A stretch of DNA of 64,000 nucleotides from Clostridiales bacterium (GCA_021204025.1 JAJQAC010000033.1:1-64000); one strand, 5' to 3'. Positions 18,868 through 28,734 are shown, numbered from the stretch's first letter. The notes: generated from the sequence alone by a model not told the origin. Numbers and translations are program-made.

Positions 18868-18879
18868 CTCAAATACCTG

Positions 18880-19536
18880 TTATCTTCCGCCACGACCATA
18901 ATAAACCGCAACCGGATTGTATTTCTTTTCATATTTTATCACAGTCGGATCTCCGTGCCCCGGATAAACCATCGTGTCCTCCGGCAATGTCAGCAGACGG
19001 TCACGAATCGAACGAACAATCTCTGAGGAACTTCCGGTCGGCAAGTCTGTCCGTCCCAGGCTCCCCTCAAAGAGCGTATCTCCGCTGATGAGAATCTCCT
19101 CCGACTCGATATAGTAGCAAACGGAACCGGCCGTATGTCCCGGAGTTTCTAACACCGTCCACTCCATATCAATCAGCGAAATGACATCATTATCATGTAC
19201 CAGGTGATCTGCGCGGATACTGACCTGCTTCACCCCCTGAAAACCCGTAAGATTGAGCGACGGATCCAAAAGCATCTTTTCTTCTTTCCATCCTGCCCAG
19301 ATCTCACAGTCATACATTTTCTTTATCTCAGTTACCGCCATAATATGGTCAAAATGGCCGTGCGTCAGGAGGATCGCCTCCGGTCTGACCGCAAGTTCCT
19401 CACATTTTCTCCGAATCCGTTCCGCATCATCCGCCGGATCTACAATCACTGCCTGTTTCGTCTGGTTATGATACAGGACATAACAATTGGTGCTGACTGC
19501 TCCCAGCACCAATGTTTGTATTCGCAAATCGCTCAT
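18880..19536 (-). CDS. MBL-fold metallo-hydrolase (glyoxalase II-like)
   Basis: This 218-residue protein has the metallo-beta-lactamase motif THGHFDHI near residues 58-65. Further metal ligands are seen in ETPGHTAGS, ISGDTLFEGS and VYPGHGDPT. The set matches the hydroxyacylglutathione-hydrolase-like group, which usually hydrolyses thioesters, and two zinc ions are expected. It lies between relA and hemZ, as in many Clostridia; the dtd gene often found here is absent. Substrate unknown. Confidence 0.9.
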   Translation of the reverse strand: MSDLRIQTLVLGAVSTNCYVLYHNQTKQAVIVDPADDAERIRRKCEELAVRPEAILLTHGHFDHIMAVTEIKKMYDCEIWAGWKEEKMLLDPSLNLTGFQGVKQVSIRADHLVHDNDVISLIDMEWTVLETPGHTAGSVCYYIESEEILISGDTLFEGSLGRTDLPTGSSSEIVRSIRDRLLTLPEDTMVYPGHGDPTVIKYEKKYNPVAVYYGRGGR

Positions 19537-19582
19537 CGTTCATCCTTTCCGTCACTGCCACTGCCTGGAGCGCAATCCGGTT

Positions 19583-21862
19583 TCACCCCACCGTCCGGCC
19601 AATATCCAGCACGCCTTCAATCTGACGCAGCTTCTCAGTTAGCTGGGCAAGTTCCTCTTTGCCGTGAATATCAAATGTCATCACAATCGTTGCTTTTCCC
19701 TGTTTATTTGTCCGCACATTCAAAGACGTGATATCGATCTGACGCTCGGTAAATACCTTCGAGATATCCACAAACATACCGATACGGTTATTCGCATAAA
19801 TCTGAATCTCCGTCGAATACCGTTCTCCGGAGGCATCCCCCTCCGTCTTTGACCACTCCGCGTCAATCAGACGGACTCTCTCATCCTCAGGCAGATTAAT
19901 AATATTGATACAGTCTGTGCGGTGGATCGACACGCCGCGCCCACGCGTAATAAAGCCGACAATCTCATCTCCCGGCACCGGACTGCAGCACCTGGAGAAA
20001 CGGACTGCCACGTCATGAATCCCCTTTACCACGATCCCGCTCTTTGATTTTTTTGCAACCGGCGCCTTACTGGACATATTTTCCAGTTCATCCAGCACTT
20101 TCTTATCGGTGACGTCTTTCTTTTGCTTTTTCTTTAATTCCTCCTGCATCTTGTTGATGACCTGACCTTCCTTCAGGCCGCCGTGTCCCACAGACGCAAG
20201 CACGGAATCCCAGTCGCGAAACGCGTAGCGCGTCATCACCTTTTCCTGGAATTCAGGTTTATTTAATTCGGCAAAGTTGATGCCTTTGGCCTTACAGTAA
20301 CGGTCAATCATCTCTTTGCCCTTGATGATATTGTCTTCTTTTAATTCATTCTTAAACCACTGGTTGATCTTATTTCTCGCCTGCGTCGATTTGACCAGAC
20401 CCAGCCAGTCACGGCTCGGTCCCTTGGAATTCTGCGAAGTAATGATCTCGACACGGTCGCCGTTCTGGATCACATAATCAATATTGACCAGTTTGCCGTT
20501 AACACGCGCCCCTACCATCTTATTTCCTACCGCGCTGTGTACCGCATAGGCAAAATCAATCGGTGTGGAGCCACTCGGCAGATTTTTAACATCCCCCGTC
20601 GGAGTGAAACAATATACGGTATCCGAAAAAAGATTCAGGTCGTTTTTGATCAGGCTTAAGAATTCTTTGCTATCAGACGAATCATTCTGCCACTCCAGGA
20701 TCTGACGCAGCCATGACATCTTTGCCGCTTCATCTCCCGCGGCGATCTTGCCGCTCCCGCTCTCTTTATATTTCCAGTGCGCGGCGATACCGTATTCTGC
20801 GGTCCGGTGCATCTCGTACGTGCGGATCTGGATCTCAAACGGCTGTCCGTTTGTCCCGATCAGCGTCGTATGCAGAGACTGGTACATATTGGGCTTGGGC
20901 ATCGCGATGTAATCCTTGAAACGGCCGGGGATCGGCTTATACATCTCATGGATTACTCCCAGAGCCGCATAACAGTCCATCACCGTATCCACGATAATGC
21001 GCACCGCAAACAGATCATAGATCTGATCCAGTGTCTTATCCTGATTGACCATCTTACGGTAGATACTGAAAAAGTGCTTCACCCGGCCGTCTACTTTAGC
21101 CTTGATGCCCGCCTCTTTCATATGCTCGTTCACTTCACTGACAATATCCTGCACGAAAGATTCCCGCGCGCTTTTTGTCAGCGTAATCTTTTCCGATAAT
21201 TCCTGATAAACATCCGGATGCAGATACTTTAAGGTCAGATCATCCAGTTCTACCTTGATCTTGGAAATACCCAGCCGGTCCGCGATCGGAGCGTAGATAT
21301 CCAGCGTTTCCTTTGCCTTATCTCTCTGCTTCGCCGGAGACATATACTGGAGAGTGCGCATATTGTGCAGGCGGTCGGCCAGTTTTACGATAACCACCCG
21401 GATATCCTTTGACATGGCAAGGAACATCTTACGGAGATTTTCCGCCTGAATCTCCACCTTGTCCATGGACCAGGACAGCTGTGTCAGCTTGGTGACGCCA
21501 TCCACCAGCAGGGCGACCTCAGCGCCGAATATCTTCGTCACATCATCCAGCGTCATGGACGTATCTTCCACAACATCATGAAGGATGCCCGCCATGATCG
21601 TCTCTTTATCCATCTCCAGATCCGCAAGAATAATAGCGACACAAAGCGGATGGATAATATACGGTTCACCCGACTTGCGTCGCTGATCCTTGTGAGCGTC
21701 CCTCGCCACCTGATACGCCTTCTCAATCATGGAAATATCATCCGAGGGATGATACTGGCGGATCTTATCAATCAGCTCCTGGTATAATACCTCCGGCCTG
21801 GTAAAGTCATCTGGTTTTTCCAGCTCGGTATCCATTTTTTTCTCTGTTGTTTCATCTATCAT
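19583..21862 (-). CDS. relA: Bifunctional (p)ppGpp synthetase/hydrolase, RelA/SpoT family
   Basis: This 759-residue protein has the long RSH architecture. An HD hydrolase domain (ILHDVVEDT near residue 90) is followed by a synthetase domain with GRFKDYIAMPKPNMYQSLHT (RxKD type, as in bifunctional enzymes). Then come a TGS domain (VYCFTPTGDVKNLPSG), a helical/CC region with conserved SRCCSPVPGDEIVGF, and a C-terminal ACT domain. Both active sites look intact, so it should make and degrade (p)ppGpp in the stringent response. It heads the block transcribed toward hemZ, hisS and aspS. Confidence 0.96.
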   Translation of the reverse strand: MIDETTEKKMDTELEKPDDFTRPEVLYQELIDKIRQYHPSDDISMIEKAYQVARDAHKDQRRKSGEPYIIHPLCVAIILADLEMDKETIMAGILHDVVEDTSMTLDDVTKIFGAEVALLVDGVTKLTQLSWSMDKVEIQAENLRKMFLAMSKDIRVVIVKLADRLHNMRTLQYMSPAKQRDKAKETLDIYAPIADRLGISKIKVELDDLTLKYLHPDVYQELSEKITLTKSARESFVQDIVSEVNEHMKEAGIKAKVDGRVKHFFSIYRKMVNQDKTLDQIYDLFAVRIIVDTVMDCYAALGVIHEMYKPIPGRFKDYIAMPKPNMYQSLHTTLIGTNGQPFEIQIRTYEMHRTAEYGIAAHWKYKESGSGKIAAGDEAAKMSWLRQILEWQNDSSDSKEFLSLIKNDLNLFSDTVYCFTPTGDVKNLPSGSTPIDFAYAVHSAVGNKMVGARVNGKLVNIDYVIQNGDRVEIITSQNSKGPSRDWLGLVKSTQARNKINQWFKNELKEDNIIKGKEMIDRYCKAKGINFAELNKPEFQEKVMTRYAFRDWDSVLASVGHGGLKEGQVINKMQEELKKKQKKDVTDKKVLDELENMSSKAPVAKKSKSGIVVKGIHDVAVRFSRCCSPVPGDEIVGFITRGRGVSIHRTDCINIINLPEDERVRLIDAEWSKTEGDASGERYSTEIQIYANNRIGMFVDISKVFTERQIDITSLNVRTNKQGKATIVMTFDIHGKEELAQLTEKLRQIEGVLDIGRTVG

Positions 21863-21979
21863 AGATCATGCCACCTTTACTGCGCAAACGATGAACAGTT
21901 AAGACTGATTATAAATATTTTTGTCATAAATTGCAAGCCTATCTTCTTTCTACGCACAGATACAGTTACAGGCCACACG

Positions 21980-22630
21980 TCAGCCAACTGACGTGTAACC
22001 TGTAACCAGATACATCAGCGCGTTGCAGATCGCCGCGGCGATATTGCTGCCACCCTTTCGCCCTCTCGCGACGATACAGGGGACCCCGGAGCGGATAATG
22101 GCTTCTTTGGATTCGATCACATTGACAAAGCCAACCGGTACGGCGATGACGATCTCCGGATGGATCCTGTCTGCAGCCATCAGTTCATTCAGCCGGATTA
22201 ACGCGGTCGGCGCGTTTCCAGACGCAATCATCAGGGGACCGGACAATGCGGCCGCGTGCTCCATACTGACTGCAGCGCGGGTAATCCCGCGTTCTTTCGC
22301 CTCTCTGTCGACATCAGCATCTGCCATAAAGCAGCGAACCTGTCCATGCAAAGCCGCAAGCGCCCGTTTATTGATCCCGGACGCAGCCATATTCGTGTCC
22401 GTAACGATCGTAAATCCGCCTTTTTTCAGGACCTGTAACGCATGCTCCACAGCCTCCTGTGAGAAATACAGGTTCTTCGCATAGTCAAAATCTGCGGAGG
22501 TATGAATACAACGCCGGACAACCTGGCGTTCCTCCCAAGACCAGGAGCCTGAAGGCATTTCCTGTTCGATCAGTTCCATACTCCTTGCTTCAATTTCCTC
22601 GGGTTTCACCCACGTTATCTTATGATCCAT
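21980..22630 (-). CDS. cbiC: Precorrin-8X methylmutase (CbiC/CobH)
   Basis: This 216-residue enzyme moves the C11 methyl group to C12 to give hydrogenobyrinic acid or its cobalt form cobyrinate. Family motifs include VVRRCIHTSADFDYAKNL and the catalytic-His region RAAVSMEHAA, with SGNAPTALIRL. It is the last gene of the cobalamin operon and starts 38 bp after the CbiF-CbiP fusion, with AGGAGAAGG before the ATG. Confidence 0.94.
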   Translation of the reverse strand: MDHKITWVKPEEIEARSMELIEQEMPSGSWSWEERQVVRRCIHTSADFDYAKNLYFSQEAVEHALQVLKKGGFTIVTDTNMAASGINKRALAALHGQVRCFMADADVDREAKERGITRAAVSMEHAAALSGPLMIASGNAPTALIRLNELMAADRIHPEIVIAVPVGFVNVIESKEAIIRSGVPCIVARGRKGGSNIAAAICNALMYLVTGYTSVG

Positions 22631-22668
22631 CTGCCTTCTCCTGACTCCTGTAACCGAAATTACTGCTT

Positions 22669-25086
22669 TTACTGTTCACTTTCCCTGAGGATCCGGTAAA
22701 CCGCGTCCATATCGAGAGAACGGCGCACCAGATCGGCCAGTTTATCATATTGGGAATTTTTGTAATCATGGACATTCTCCGGAGAAGTTTCCAGAGAAAG
22801 TCCTTTTTTGTCAGCGAGGCGACCAATCAGCTTCTCTGCCATACCCTCATGGTCGAAAAGTCCATGCAGATAGCTGCCAAAAACAAGTCCGTCCTCCCGC
22901 ACCAGTCCGTCCATTCTGCCGTCCGCAAGGAGAAATACCGGAAATGCTTTCCTTTCGGCAGAGCTTTCCTCCGGCCTGACCAGATCCGTTGTCCCCATAT
23001 GGATCTCATAACCGCTTACTTCAAAATCCCCGCTGTCAGGATCCAGCCGGCCGGCCGCTTCCGCGGTCAGCTTCCCCCTGATCCGTGTCCGGGTCTTCTG
23101 CTCCTCAAATACCGTGACCGACGGCAGCAGTCCCATGCCATGCGCCACCTCTCCGGCCGCACCCTCCACACCGAGAGGATCCTCCAGCCACTCTCCGAGC
23201 ATCTGATATCCGCCGCAGATCCCGATAACCAGCGTCTGCTCCTCATCATTCCGGCGACGGATCTCTTCCTCAATGCCGGATGAACGAAGCCATCTGAGAT
23301 CTTCCATGGTATTTTTCGTCCCGGGAATCAGGATGCAATCCGGATGACCCAGCAGATCTTTCCTTCCTACATAACGGAGCGAAACGCCATCCATCCGCTC
23401 AAATACATTGTAATCCGTAAAATTGGCAATGTGAGGCAGGCGAATCACTGCGATATCTACCACCTCTTCTGCTTCCTTCCCACGCTCTGACTCACTCAGA
23501 CGCGACGACAGGCTGTCCTCATCTTCCAGATCAATCTTCTCCATCGGGATCACTCCGATCACCGGGATGTGCAGTCTCTCTTCAATCATCCGCAGACCCG
23601 GTTCCAGAATCTTACCGTCGCCGCGGAATTTATTGATCACCAGTCCCCGGATCCGTGCGCGCTCTTCTGGTTTCAGCAATTCCACCGTCCCATAAAGGGA
23701 AGCAAAGACTCCGCCCCGGTCAATATCCGCCACCAGGATCACCGGCGCCTCCGCGATTTCAGCCATCCCCATATTAACAATGTCATTCTCCCGCAGATTA
23801 ATCTCCGCCGGGCTTCCCGCCCCCTCCAGTACAATCACATCGTATTCCCCGGCCAGACGGTCAAAGGATTCCCGGATCACCGGAATCATCTCCGGCTTTC
23901 TCCGGTAATATTCCATTGCGCGCATATTTCCGATCACCTCTCCCCGCACAATCACCTGGCTGCCCATCTGGCTCGTGGGTTTGAGCAGGATCGGATTCAT
24001 ATCCACCGTCGGTTCGATACCGGCCGCTTCCGCCTGCATTACCTGCGCGCGCCCGATCTCAAGACCATCCGCTGTGATATAAGAATTAAGCGCCATATTC
24101 TGAGACTTAAACGGAGCCGCATGCAGGCCGTCCTGCATAAAGATGCGGCAGAGCGCCGCTGTGAGAAAACTTTTTCCGGAATTCGACATCGTACCCTGAA
24201 TCATGATACGTTTTGCCCGGACTCTTTTCTCTTTCTGATCCTTTTTGATTCGCTCTGTCTCTGTGATGGTTTTTTCATCTGAACCAGTCTCCAAAGAATT
24301 CTCTTTTAAAACACGTCTCAGAGTGCCCTTCCGATACCCGTGGCTGAACTCTTCATCATAAAGACAGGAACAGGCAAACTCATCCCCCAGAAACTGCCCC
24401 ACCATCACGAGCGCAGTTTTGCGGATCCCCGCCGCAGCCACCTTTTGTGCAAGATGACTCAGGTCACCGGCCACCCGCTTTTCATCCTCCCAGGACGCCT
24501 TATAAACGACCGCCGCCGGAGTATCTGCCGGATACCCACCATCCATCAGTCTCCTGCACAGCGTCTCAATCTCGCTCACACTTAAAAAAATGACCATCGA
24601 CGCCTGATGCGCAGCGAGAGTTTCGATCTGTTCGCCCTGCGGCACCGCCGTTCTGCCCTCCATCCGGGTCAGGATAACCGTCTGGCTGACTCCCGGCAGG
24701 GTATATTCGCGATTCAAAGAGGCCGCTGCAGCCAGAAATGAACTCACGCCCGGCACGACCTCATACCCAATTCCCAGATGATCCAGTTCCCTCATCTGTT
24801 CCCGGTGTGCACCATAAATCGACGGATCGCCGGTATGCACACGAACCACACGTTTTCCTGCACGGATTCCCGCCTCCATTACAGCAATCACCTCCGGCAG
24901 CGTCATCGTCGCGCTGTTGTAAACCACGGCGTCCTGCCGGATGTCCGATAAAATCTCCGGATTAACCAGAGAACCGGCATAGATGATGATATCCGCCTGA
25001 TCGATCAGCCTTTTCGCCCGGATGGTGAGAAGATCCGGTGCTCCCGGCCCTGCCCCTATAAATACTATTTTTCCCATATTTTCCAA
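22669..25086 (-). CDS. CbiF-CbiP fusion: precorrin-4 C11-methyltransferase + adenosylcobyric acid synthase
   Basis: This 805-residue protein joins two cobalamin enzymes. Residues ~4-260 are a SAM methyltransferase of CbiF/CobM type (FIGAGPGAPDLLTIRAKRL, VHTGDPSIYGA, GVSSFLAAAA). A charged linker (~260-290) follows. From ~290 the rest is CobQ/CbiP, with P-loop GTMSNSGKSFL, DIDRGGVFASLYGT and the class I glutamine amidotransferase site GICGGYQML. The steps are not consecutive (C11 methylation mid-pathway, four peripheral amidations late). TTG 25086 is favoured over ATG 25077 because GGAG lies 6 bases before it. It begins 2 bp after cobT. Confidence 0.92.
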   Translation of the reverse strand: MENMGKIVFIGAGPGAPDLLTIRAKRLIDQADIIIYAGSLVNPEILSDIRQDAVVYNSATMTLPEVIAVMEAGIRAGKRVVRVHTGDPSIYGAHREQMRELDHLGIGYEVVPGVSSFLAAAASLNREYTLPGVSQTVILTRMEGRTAVPQGEQIETLAAHQASMVIFLSVSEIETLCRRLMDGGYPADTPAAVVYKASWEDEKRVAGDLSHLAQKVAAAGIRKTALVMVGQFLGDEFACSCLYDEEFSHGYRKGTLRRVLKENSLETGSDEKTITETERIKKDQKEKRVRAKRIMIQGTMSNSGKSFLTAALCRIFMQDGLHAAPFKSQNMALNSYITADGLEIGRAQVMQAEAAGIEPTVDMNPILLKPTSQMGSQVIVRGEVIGNMRAMEYYRRKPEMIPVIRESFDRLAGEYDVIVLEGAGSPAEINLRENDIVNMGMAEIAEAPVILVADIDRGGVFASLYGTVELLKPEERARIRGLVINKFRGDGKILEPGLRMIEERLHIPVIGVIPMEKIDLEDEDSLSSRLSESERGKEAEEVVDIAVIRLPHIANFTDYNVFERMDGVSLRYVGRKDLLGHPDCILIPGTKNTMEDLRWLRSSGIEEEIRRRNDEEQTLVIGICGGYQMLGEWLEDPLGVEGAAGEVAHGMGLLPSVTVFEEQKTRTRIRGKLTAEAAGRLDPDSGDFEVSGYEIHMGTTDLVRPEESSAERKAFPVFLLADGRMDGLVREDGLVFGSYLHGLFDHEGMAEKLIGRLADKKGLSLETSPENVHDYKNSQYDKLADLVRRSLDMDAVYRILRESEQ

Positions 25087-25088
25087 AA

Positions 25089-26165
25089 TTACTCCATCCT
25101 CTCGTAGGCCACAATATGAATATCCTCAAAGGTCGGGTTTTCCTTATATACCGCGTGCGTCATCTCCAGCAGCGGAAAGAGCATCACCGCACCCGTCCCC
25201 TCGCCAAGCGCCATCCGTGCATGAATGACCGGTTCCAGCCCCAGTGCCTGCATTGCGTGTCTGCAGACCGGTTCCTTCCCCATATGAGACGCCAGCAGAT
25301 AATCCGTTACCAGTGGGCAGAACTTCTTTGCCAGAAGAGCCGCCGACGCCGAGATCATCCCGTCCATCACAACCGGTATCCCATAGATGGCTCCGCCAAG
25401 CATCAGTCCGCAAATCCCGCCGATATCGAAGCCGCCGACACAGGCAAGCACCGCCAGCGGATCCTCCGGATCCGGATGGTGGATTTCCAGCCCCTGACGA
25501 ATCACCTCCGTTTTGCGCGCCAGCCCCTCCGTAGAAAGGCCGGCACCCCGGCCTGCCACTGCCTTGGCTCCAAGCCCCAGCATAGCCGCCGCCACCGCGC
25601 CGGACGTCGTCGTATTACCGATTCCCATCTCTCCGACTGCAATCAGACAATATCCCATATCTTTCATCTGTCCGGCAATCCGGATCCCCGTATGAAGTGC
25701 CTCCAGCGCCTGCTCTGCCGTCATCGCCGGTCCCTTCAGGAAATTTTCCGTCCCCGCTGCCACCTTACAGTCCCAGACGCCTGTCTCATGAATCTCTCCC
25801 GATACGCCGATATCAACCGGAAAGACATCTGTATCTGCCAGAGCAGCCATGCGGTTCACACTCGCAATGCCTTTGGCGAAATTATCAGTCACAACCGCCG
25901 TCACGCTGCTGTCTGTCTGAGTCACACCCTCCTCCACGACACCATTGTCCGCGCAGAAAATCACCAGTGCTTTCTTATCAATCCTGACCTCCGGCGTTCT
26001 CTGGATCCCGGCGATCTTAATAATCAGCTCCTCCATCTCTCCCAGACCACCGATTGGCTTGGCAATCCCATCCCAGTGACGGCGGCTTTGCTCCATGCTT
26101 GCCGCGTCCGCCGTGCGCACGCCACGAAGCATCACATCTAACTGTTGTCTGTATAATGATTCCAT
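25089..26165 (-). CDS. cobT: Nicotinate-nucleotide--dimethylbenzimidazole phosphoribosyltransferase
   Basis: This 358-residue CobT activates the lower-ligand base of cobalamin as an alpha-ribazole phosphate. Family motifs include KPIGGLGEMEELIIKIAGI, CADNGVVEEGV, GEMGIGNTTTSGA, CVGGFDIGGICG and the catalytic-Glu segment MALGEGTGAVM near residue 325. Length is normal for the family. It lies between cobJ/cbiH and the CbiF-CbiP fusion, with GGGAG before the ATG. Which base it attaches cannot be told from sequence; no bluB or bza genes are present. Confidence 0.95.
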   Translation of the reverse strand: MESLYRQQLDVMLRGVRTADAASMEQSRRHWDGIAKPIGGLGEMEELIIKIAGIQRTPEVRIDKKALVIFCADNGVVEEGVTQTDSSVTAVVTDNFAKGIASVNRMAALADTDVFPVDIGVSGEIHETGVWDCKVAAGTENFLKGPAMTAEQALEALHTGIRIAGQMKDMGYCLIAVGEMGIGNTTTSGAVAAAMLGLGAKAVAGRGAGLSTEGLARKTEVIRQGLEIHHPDPEDPLAVLACVGGFDIGGICGLMLGGAIYGIPVVMDGMISASAALLAKKFCPLVTDYLLASHMGKEPVCRHAMQALGLEPVIHARMALGEGTGAVMLFPLLEMTHAVYKENPTFEDIHIVAYERME

Positions 26166-26198
26166 AGATATTTTCTCCCGATGTATTACATGATCCGA

Positions 26199-26981
26199 TT
26201 ACTCCACCTTTTCCGCCGCATATCCCCGCGGAGTTACCATACGTCCGTCGATGATTCTGGTCTGAGAATTACCGATATACACGGTCGTAAACATGTCTGC
26301 CGGATACTCACGCAGTTCCTGCAACGTCATAACCTCCGCCCGTTCTTCCTCCCTGCTGATCTGCCGCACGACGCCGCAGACCCGGTTTGCCTCCATCACT
26401 GTCAGCAGGATGTTACAGGCCCGTTTCAGATAATCCGCCCGTCTGCGGCTGGCAGGATTATACAGGCAGATCACCAGATCCGCCTCTGCCGACACACGCA
26501 GCCGCTTCTCGATCTTTTCCCAGGGCGTCATCAGATCGCTCAGGCTGATCACCGCAAAATCATGCATCAGCGGCGCTCCCAATACAGCCGCTCCGGCTGT
26601 CGCCGCAGTCACACCGCTCAGGATCTTTAGCCCGCACTCAGGATACTCCGGCAAAAGCGAAATCATCAGTCCCGCCATCCCATAGACTCCGGCATCTCCG
26701 CTGCACACCATCACGACACGTTTTCCCGTCCTTGCCTGCTCAAAAACCAGACGGCATCGTTCTTCTTCTCGACGCATCGGCGTTGAGAGATATTCCTTAT
26801 CCGGGAAATACCGCTTCATCAGTTCCGTATAGACGGTATACCCGATAATGATATCACACGCTTCCAGTTCACGCCAGACCTCCCGCGTGATTGAGCCCTC
26901 GCCCCCTGGTCCGATGCCGGCTATGATAATCGTATCACTTCCCGGAACCGGTGTTTTTTTCTCAGAACTGTCCTGCTCCAT
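26199..26981 (-). CDS. cbiH: Precorrin-3B C17-methyltransferase (CbiH/CobJ)
   Basis: This ~260-residue SAM-dependent methyltransferase performs C17 methylation and ring contraction of the corrin macrocycle. Motifs are IIAGIGPGGEGSITREV, VMVCSGDAGVYGMAGL, LSGVTAATAGAAVLGAPL and LYNPASRRR. The frame extends 17 codons upstream, but AGAGG stands 10 bases before ATG 26981 and the extra residues are not family-like. It follows the CbiK-CbiL fusion and precedes cobT. Confidence 0.92.
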   Translation of the reverse strand: MEQDSSEKKTPVPGSDTIIIAGIGPGGEGSITREVWRELEACDIIIGYTVYTELMKRYFPDKEYLSTPMRREEERCRLVFEQARTGKRVVMVCSGDAGVYGMAGLMISLLPEYPECGLKILSGVTAATAGAAVLGAPLMHDFAVISLSDLMTPWEKIEKRLRVSAEADLVICLYNPASRRRADYLKRACNILLTVMEANRVCGVVRQISREEERAEVMTLQELREYPADMFTTVYIGNSQTRIIDGRMVTPRGYAAEKVE

Positions 26982-27052
26982 TCTTTTTGTTCCTCTTTCT
27001 GTATCCATATGAATCTTGATCCGGTTTACCACAAATCAGTTTTCTGTCCCTG

Positions 27053-28681
27053 TCATTCTTTCACAATCAGTATCGTATAGTACCCGGCGTGTTTATCCAG
27101 CTTTTCTGCTCCTTCACAAATCCGCTCTCCCGGCATCCCGCAGTTTTCTACCATCCAGACACGCTGACCGGACGCGGCGAGCAGACGCTGCACTTCTCCG
27201 ATATTTTTTCCCATCTTCATGATAATCTTAGTCCCGGGAAGCTGTAAGCCCGTCCTGATCTGCTCCGGCTGTGAGAGGATATGAATCTGCTCCGCACCCT
27301 CCGCAAGACCCAGATTCAAAGCCGCAGCCGCCGCGCAAAATGAAAGTACGCTATTTACCAGACGTGTCTCATATCCGCGGGACGTTACGATCTGATGAAC
27401 ATACAGATATGACGCGTATAGCGTCACATCGCCAAGATTCAGAAAGCCTACGTTCTTACCCGCATTCAGATACTGACAGACTCGATCCGCAGCATTCCTG
27501 TGAGAACGCTCTCTCACCTGTGGATCGCGGGTCATCGGAAAAGGGACTCCGACACATTCTTTTCTTTCGATCTCAGGCAATGCCCGCAGGGCAATCTGCC
27601 AGGCGATACTGCTGCGGTAATCCTCGCCGGGAGTCATGATAATATCGCATTCCCGCATCACGCGCACCGCCTTGAGTGTCAGGTATTCCGGATCGCCGGG
27701 GCCGACTCCGATACCATAGAGAATGCCGTTAATCCATTTGCCGGCCGCTGTCACACACGCTCTTACTCTTCCGTCTCTATTCCGATCCGGATCTTCGGAT
27801 GATCCCGCATTTTGTAATAACCCATTCGTTTCGGTCATTTCGGAATATCGCGTAAACTCCGCGTTTTTGTCCTTTTTTGCTTTTTGATCTGACAGCCCTT
27901 TCTCCCAGGCACGCACCGCATGCGAAACGTAGATTTCACGGATACCGGCATATTCTCCCAGACCTTTTAAAACACAGGTGACATCACAACCGTCTCTGAT
28001 CAAACGGGACTTCCAGGAGTCCTCTCCGTCTCCCGCCATATCGTTGCGGGCATGATCCCCCGCCACGACAAGAAACGGAGCCAGGATAACCCTGCGCCTC
28101 CCGCGGGATCGCACGATCTCCAGCATGTTTTGACAGGTCGGGGAAGCCTCCACGGTACCGATTTGAATATCCGGATAACCGGCGTCATGAAAAACCCGCT
28201 GAAGCCGCTCATACGAAAAATTCGCCACATGCTCCGTCCCATGCCCCATCAGGATGATATCTGTCCTTGCATTCCGGCGACTTGCAAATTCCTCACCAAT
28301 CACTTCCACGACCCGTCGGTAGTCCGCCTCATCTGTCAGAAGCGGTTCCCCGCACACAAATACCGCAAACTCATCCCGAAACCTGCGGATGGTCGCCATC
28401 ATCCGGTCATATTCAAATCCACGGATCACATGCGTCGGCTGCACCAGCACATGAGTAAAACCTTCCCGGACAAGCCGCGTAAGCGCCGTCTCCACATCAT
28501 CAATCTCTATCCCATCGCGTTCCCGCAGGATGCGCCGGATCGTCGGACTCGTAAAAGCCCTGCGAAATGTATATCCCGGAAACGCCGCCCGGATATCCGC
28601 CTCTATCGCTCCTATCGTCCGCTCTCTTGTTTCCTGATAACTGGTGCCAAAACTGATCACCAGAACTGCTGTTTTCATCAT
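27053..28681 (-). CDS. CbiK-CbiL fusion: cobaltochelatase + precorrin-2 C20-methyltransferase
   Basis: This ~542-residue protein joins consecutive steps. Residues ~1-275 are anaerobic sirohydrochlorin cobaltochelatase CbiK (VLVISFGTSYQETRERTIGA; metal-binding His in QPTHVIRGFEYD and MGHGTEH; VVAGDHARNDMAGD). After a ~40-residue linker, residues ~315-540 are CbiL/CobI (YGIGVGPGDPEYLTLKAV, FLNLGDVTLYASY). Cobalt is inserted into sirohydrochlorin and the product is methylated at C20, so direct hand-over is plausible. It heads the operon. AGGCGG is too close to ATG 28687 but well placed for ATG 28681 (or 28678). Confidence 0.92.
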   Translation of the reverse strand: MMKTAVLVISFGTSYQETRERTIGAIEADIRAAFPGYTFRRAFTSPTIRRILRERDGIEIDDVETALTRLVREGFTHVLVQPTHVIRGFEYDRMMATIRRFRDEFAVFVCGEPLLTDEADYRRVVEVIGEEFASRRNARTDIILMGHGTEHVANFSYERLQRVFHDAGYPDIQIGTVEASPTCQNMLEIVRSRGRRRVILAPFLVVAGDHARNDMAGDGEDSWKSRLIRDGCDVTCVLKGLGEYAGIREIYVSHAVRAWEKGLSDQKAKKDKNAEFTRYSEMTETNGLLQNAGSSEDPDRNRDGRVRACVTAAGKWINGILYGIGVGPGDPEYLTLKAVRVMRECDIIMTPGEDYRSSIAWQIALRALPEIERKECVGVPFPMTRDPQVRERSHRNAADRVCQYLNAGKNVGFLNLGDVTLYASYLYVHQIVTSRGYETRLVNSVLSFCAAAAALNLGLAEGAEQIHILSQPEQIRTGLQLPGTKIIMKMGKNIGEVQRLLAASGQRVWMVENCGMPGERICEGAEKLDKHAGYYTILIVKE

Positions 28682-28734
28682 AATCATACCGCCTGATATT
28701 CTGTTATATTTTCCAATATAAACACATTGAGAAT

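Noticed and set aside
25116-26141. 341-codon plus-strand open frame opposite cobT
   Set aside because: It is fully antisense to cobT, has shadow-like composition and no recognisable domain.
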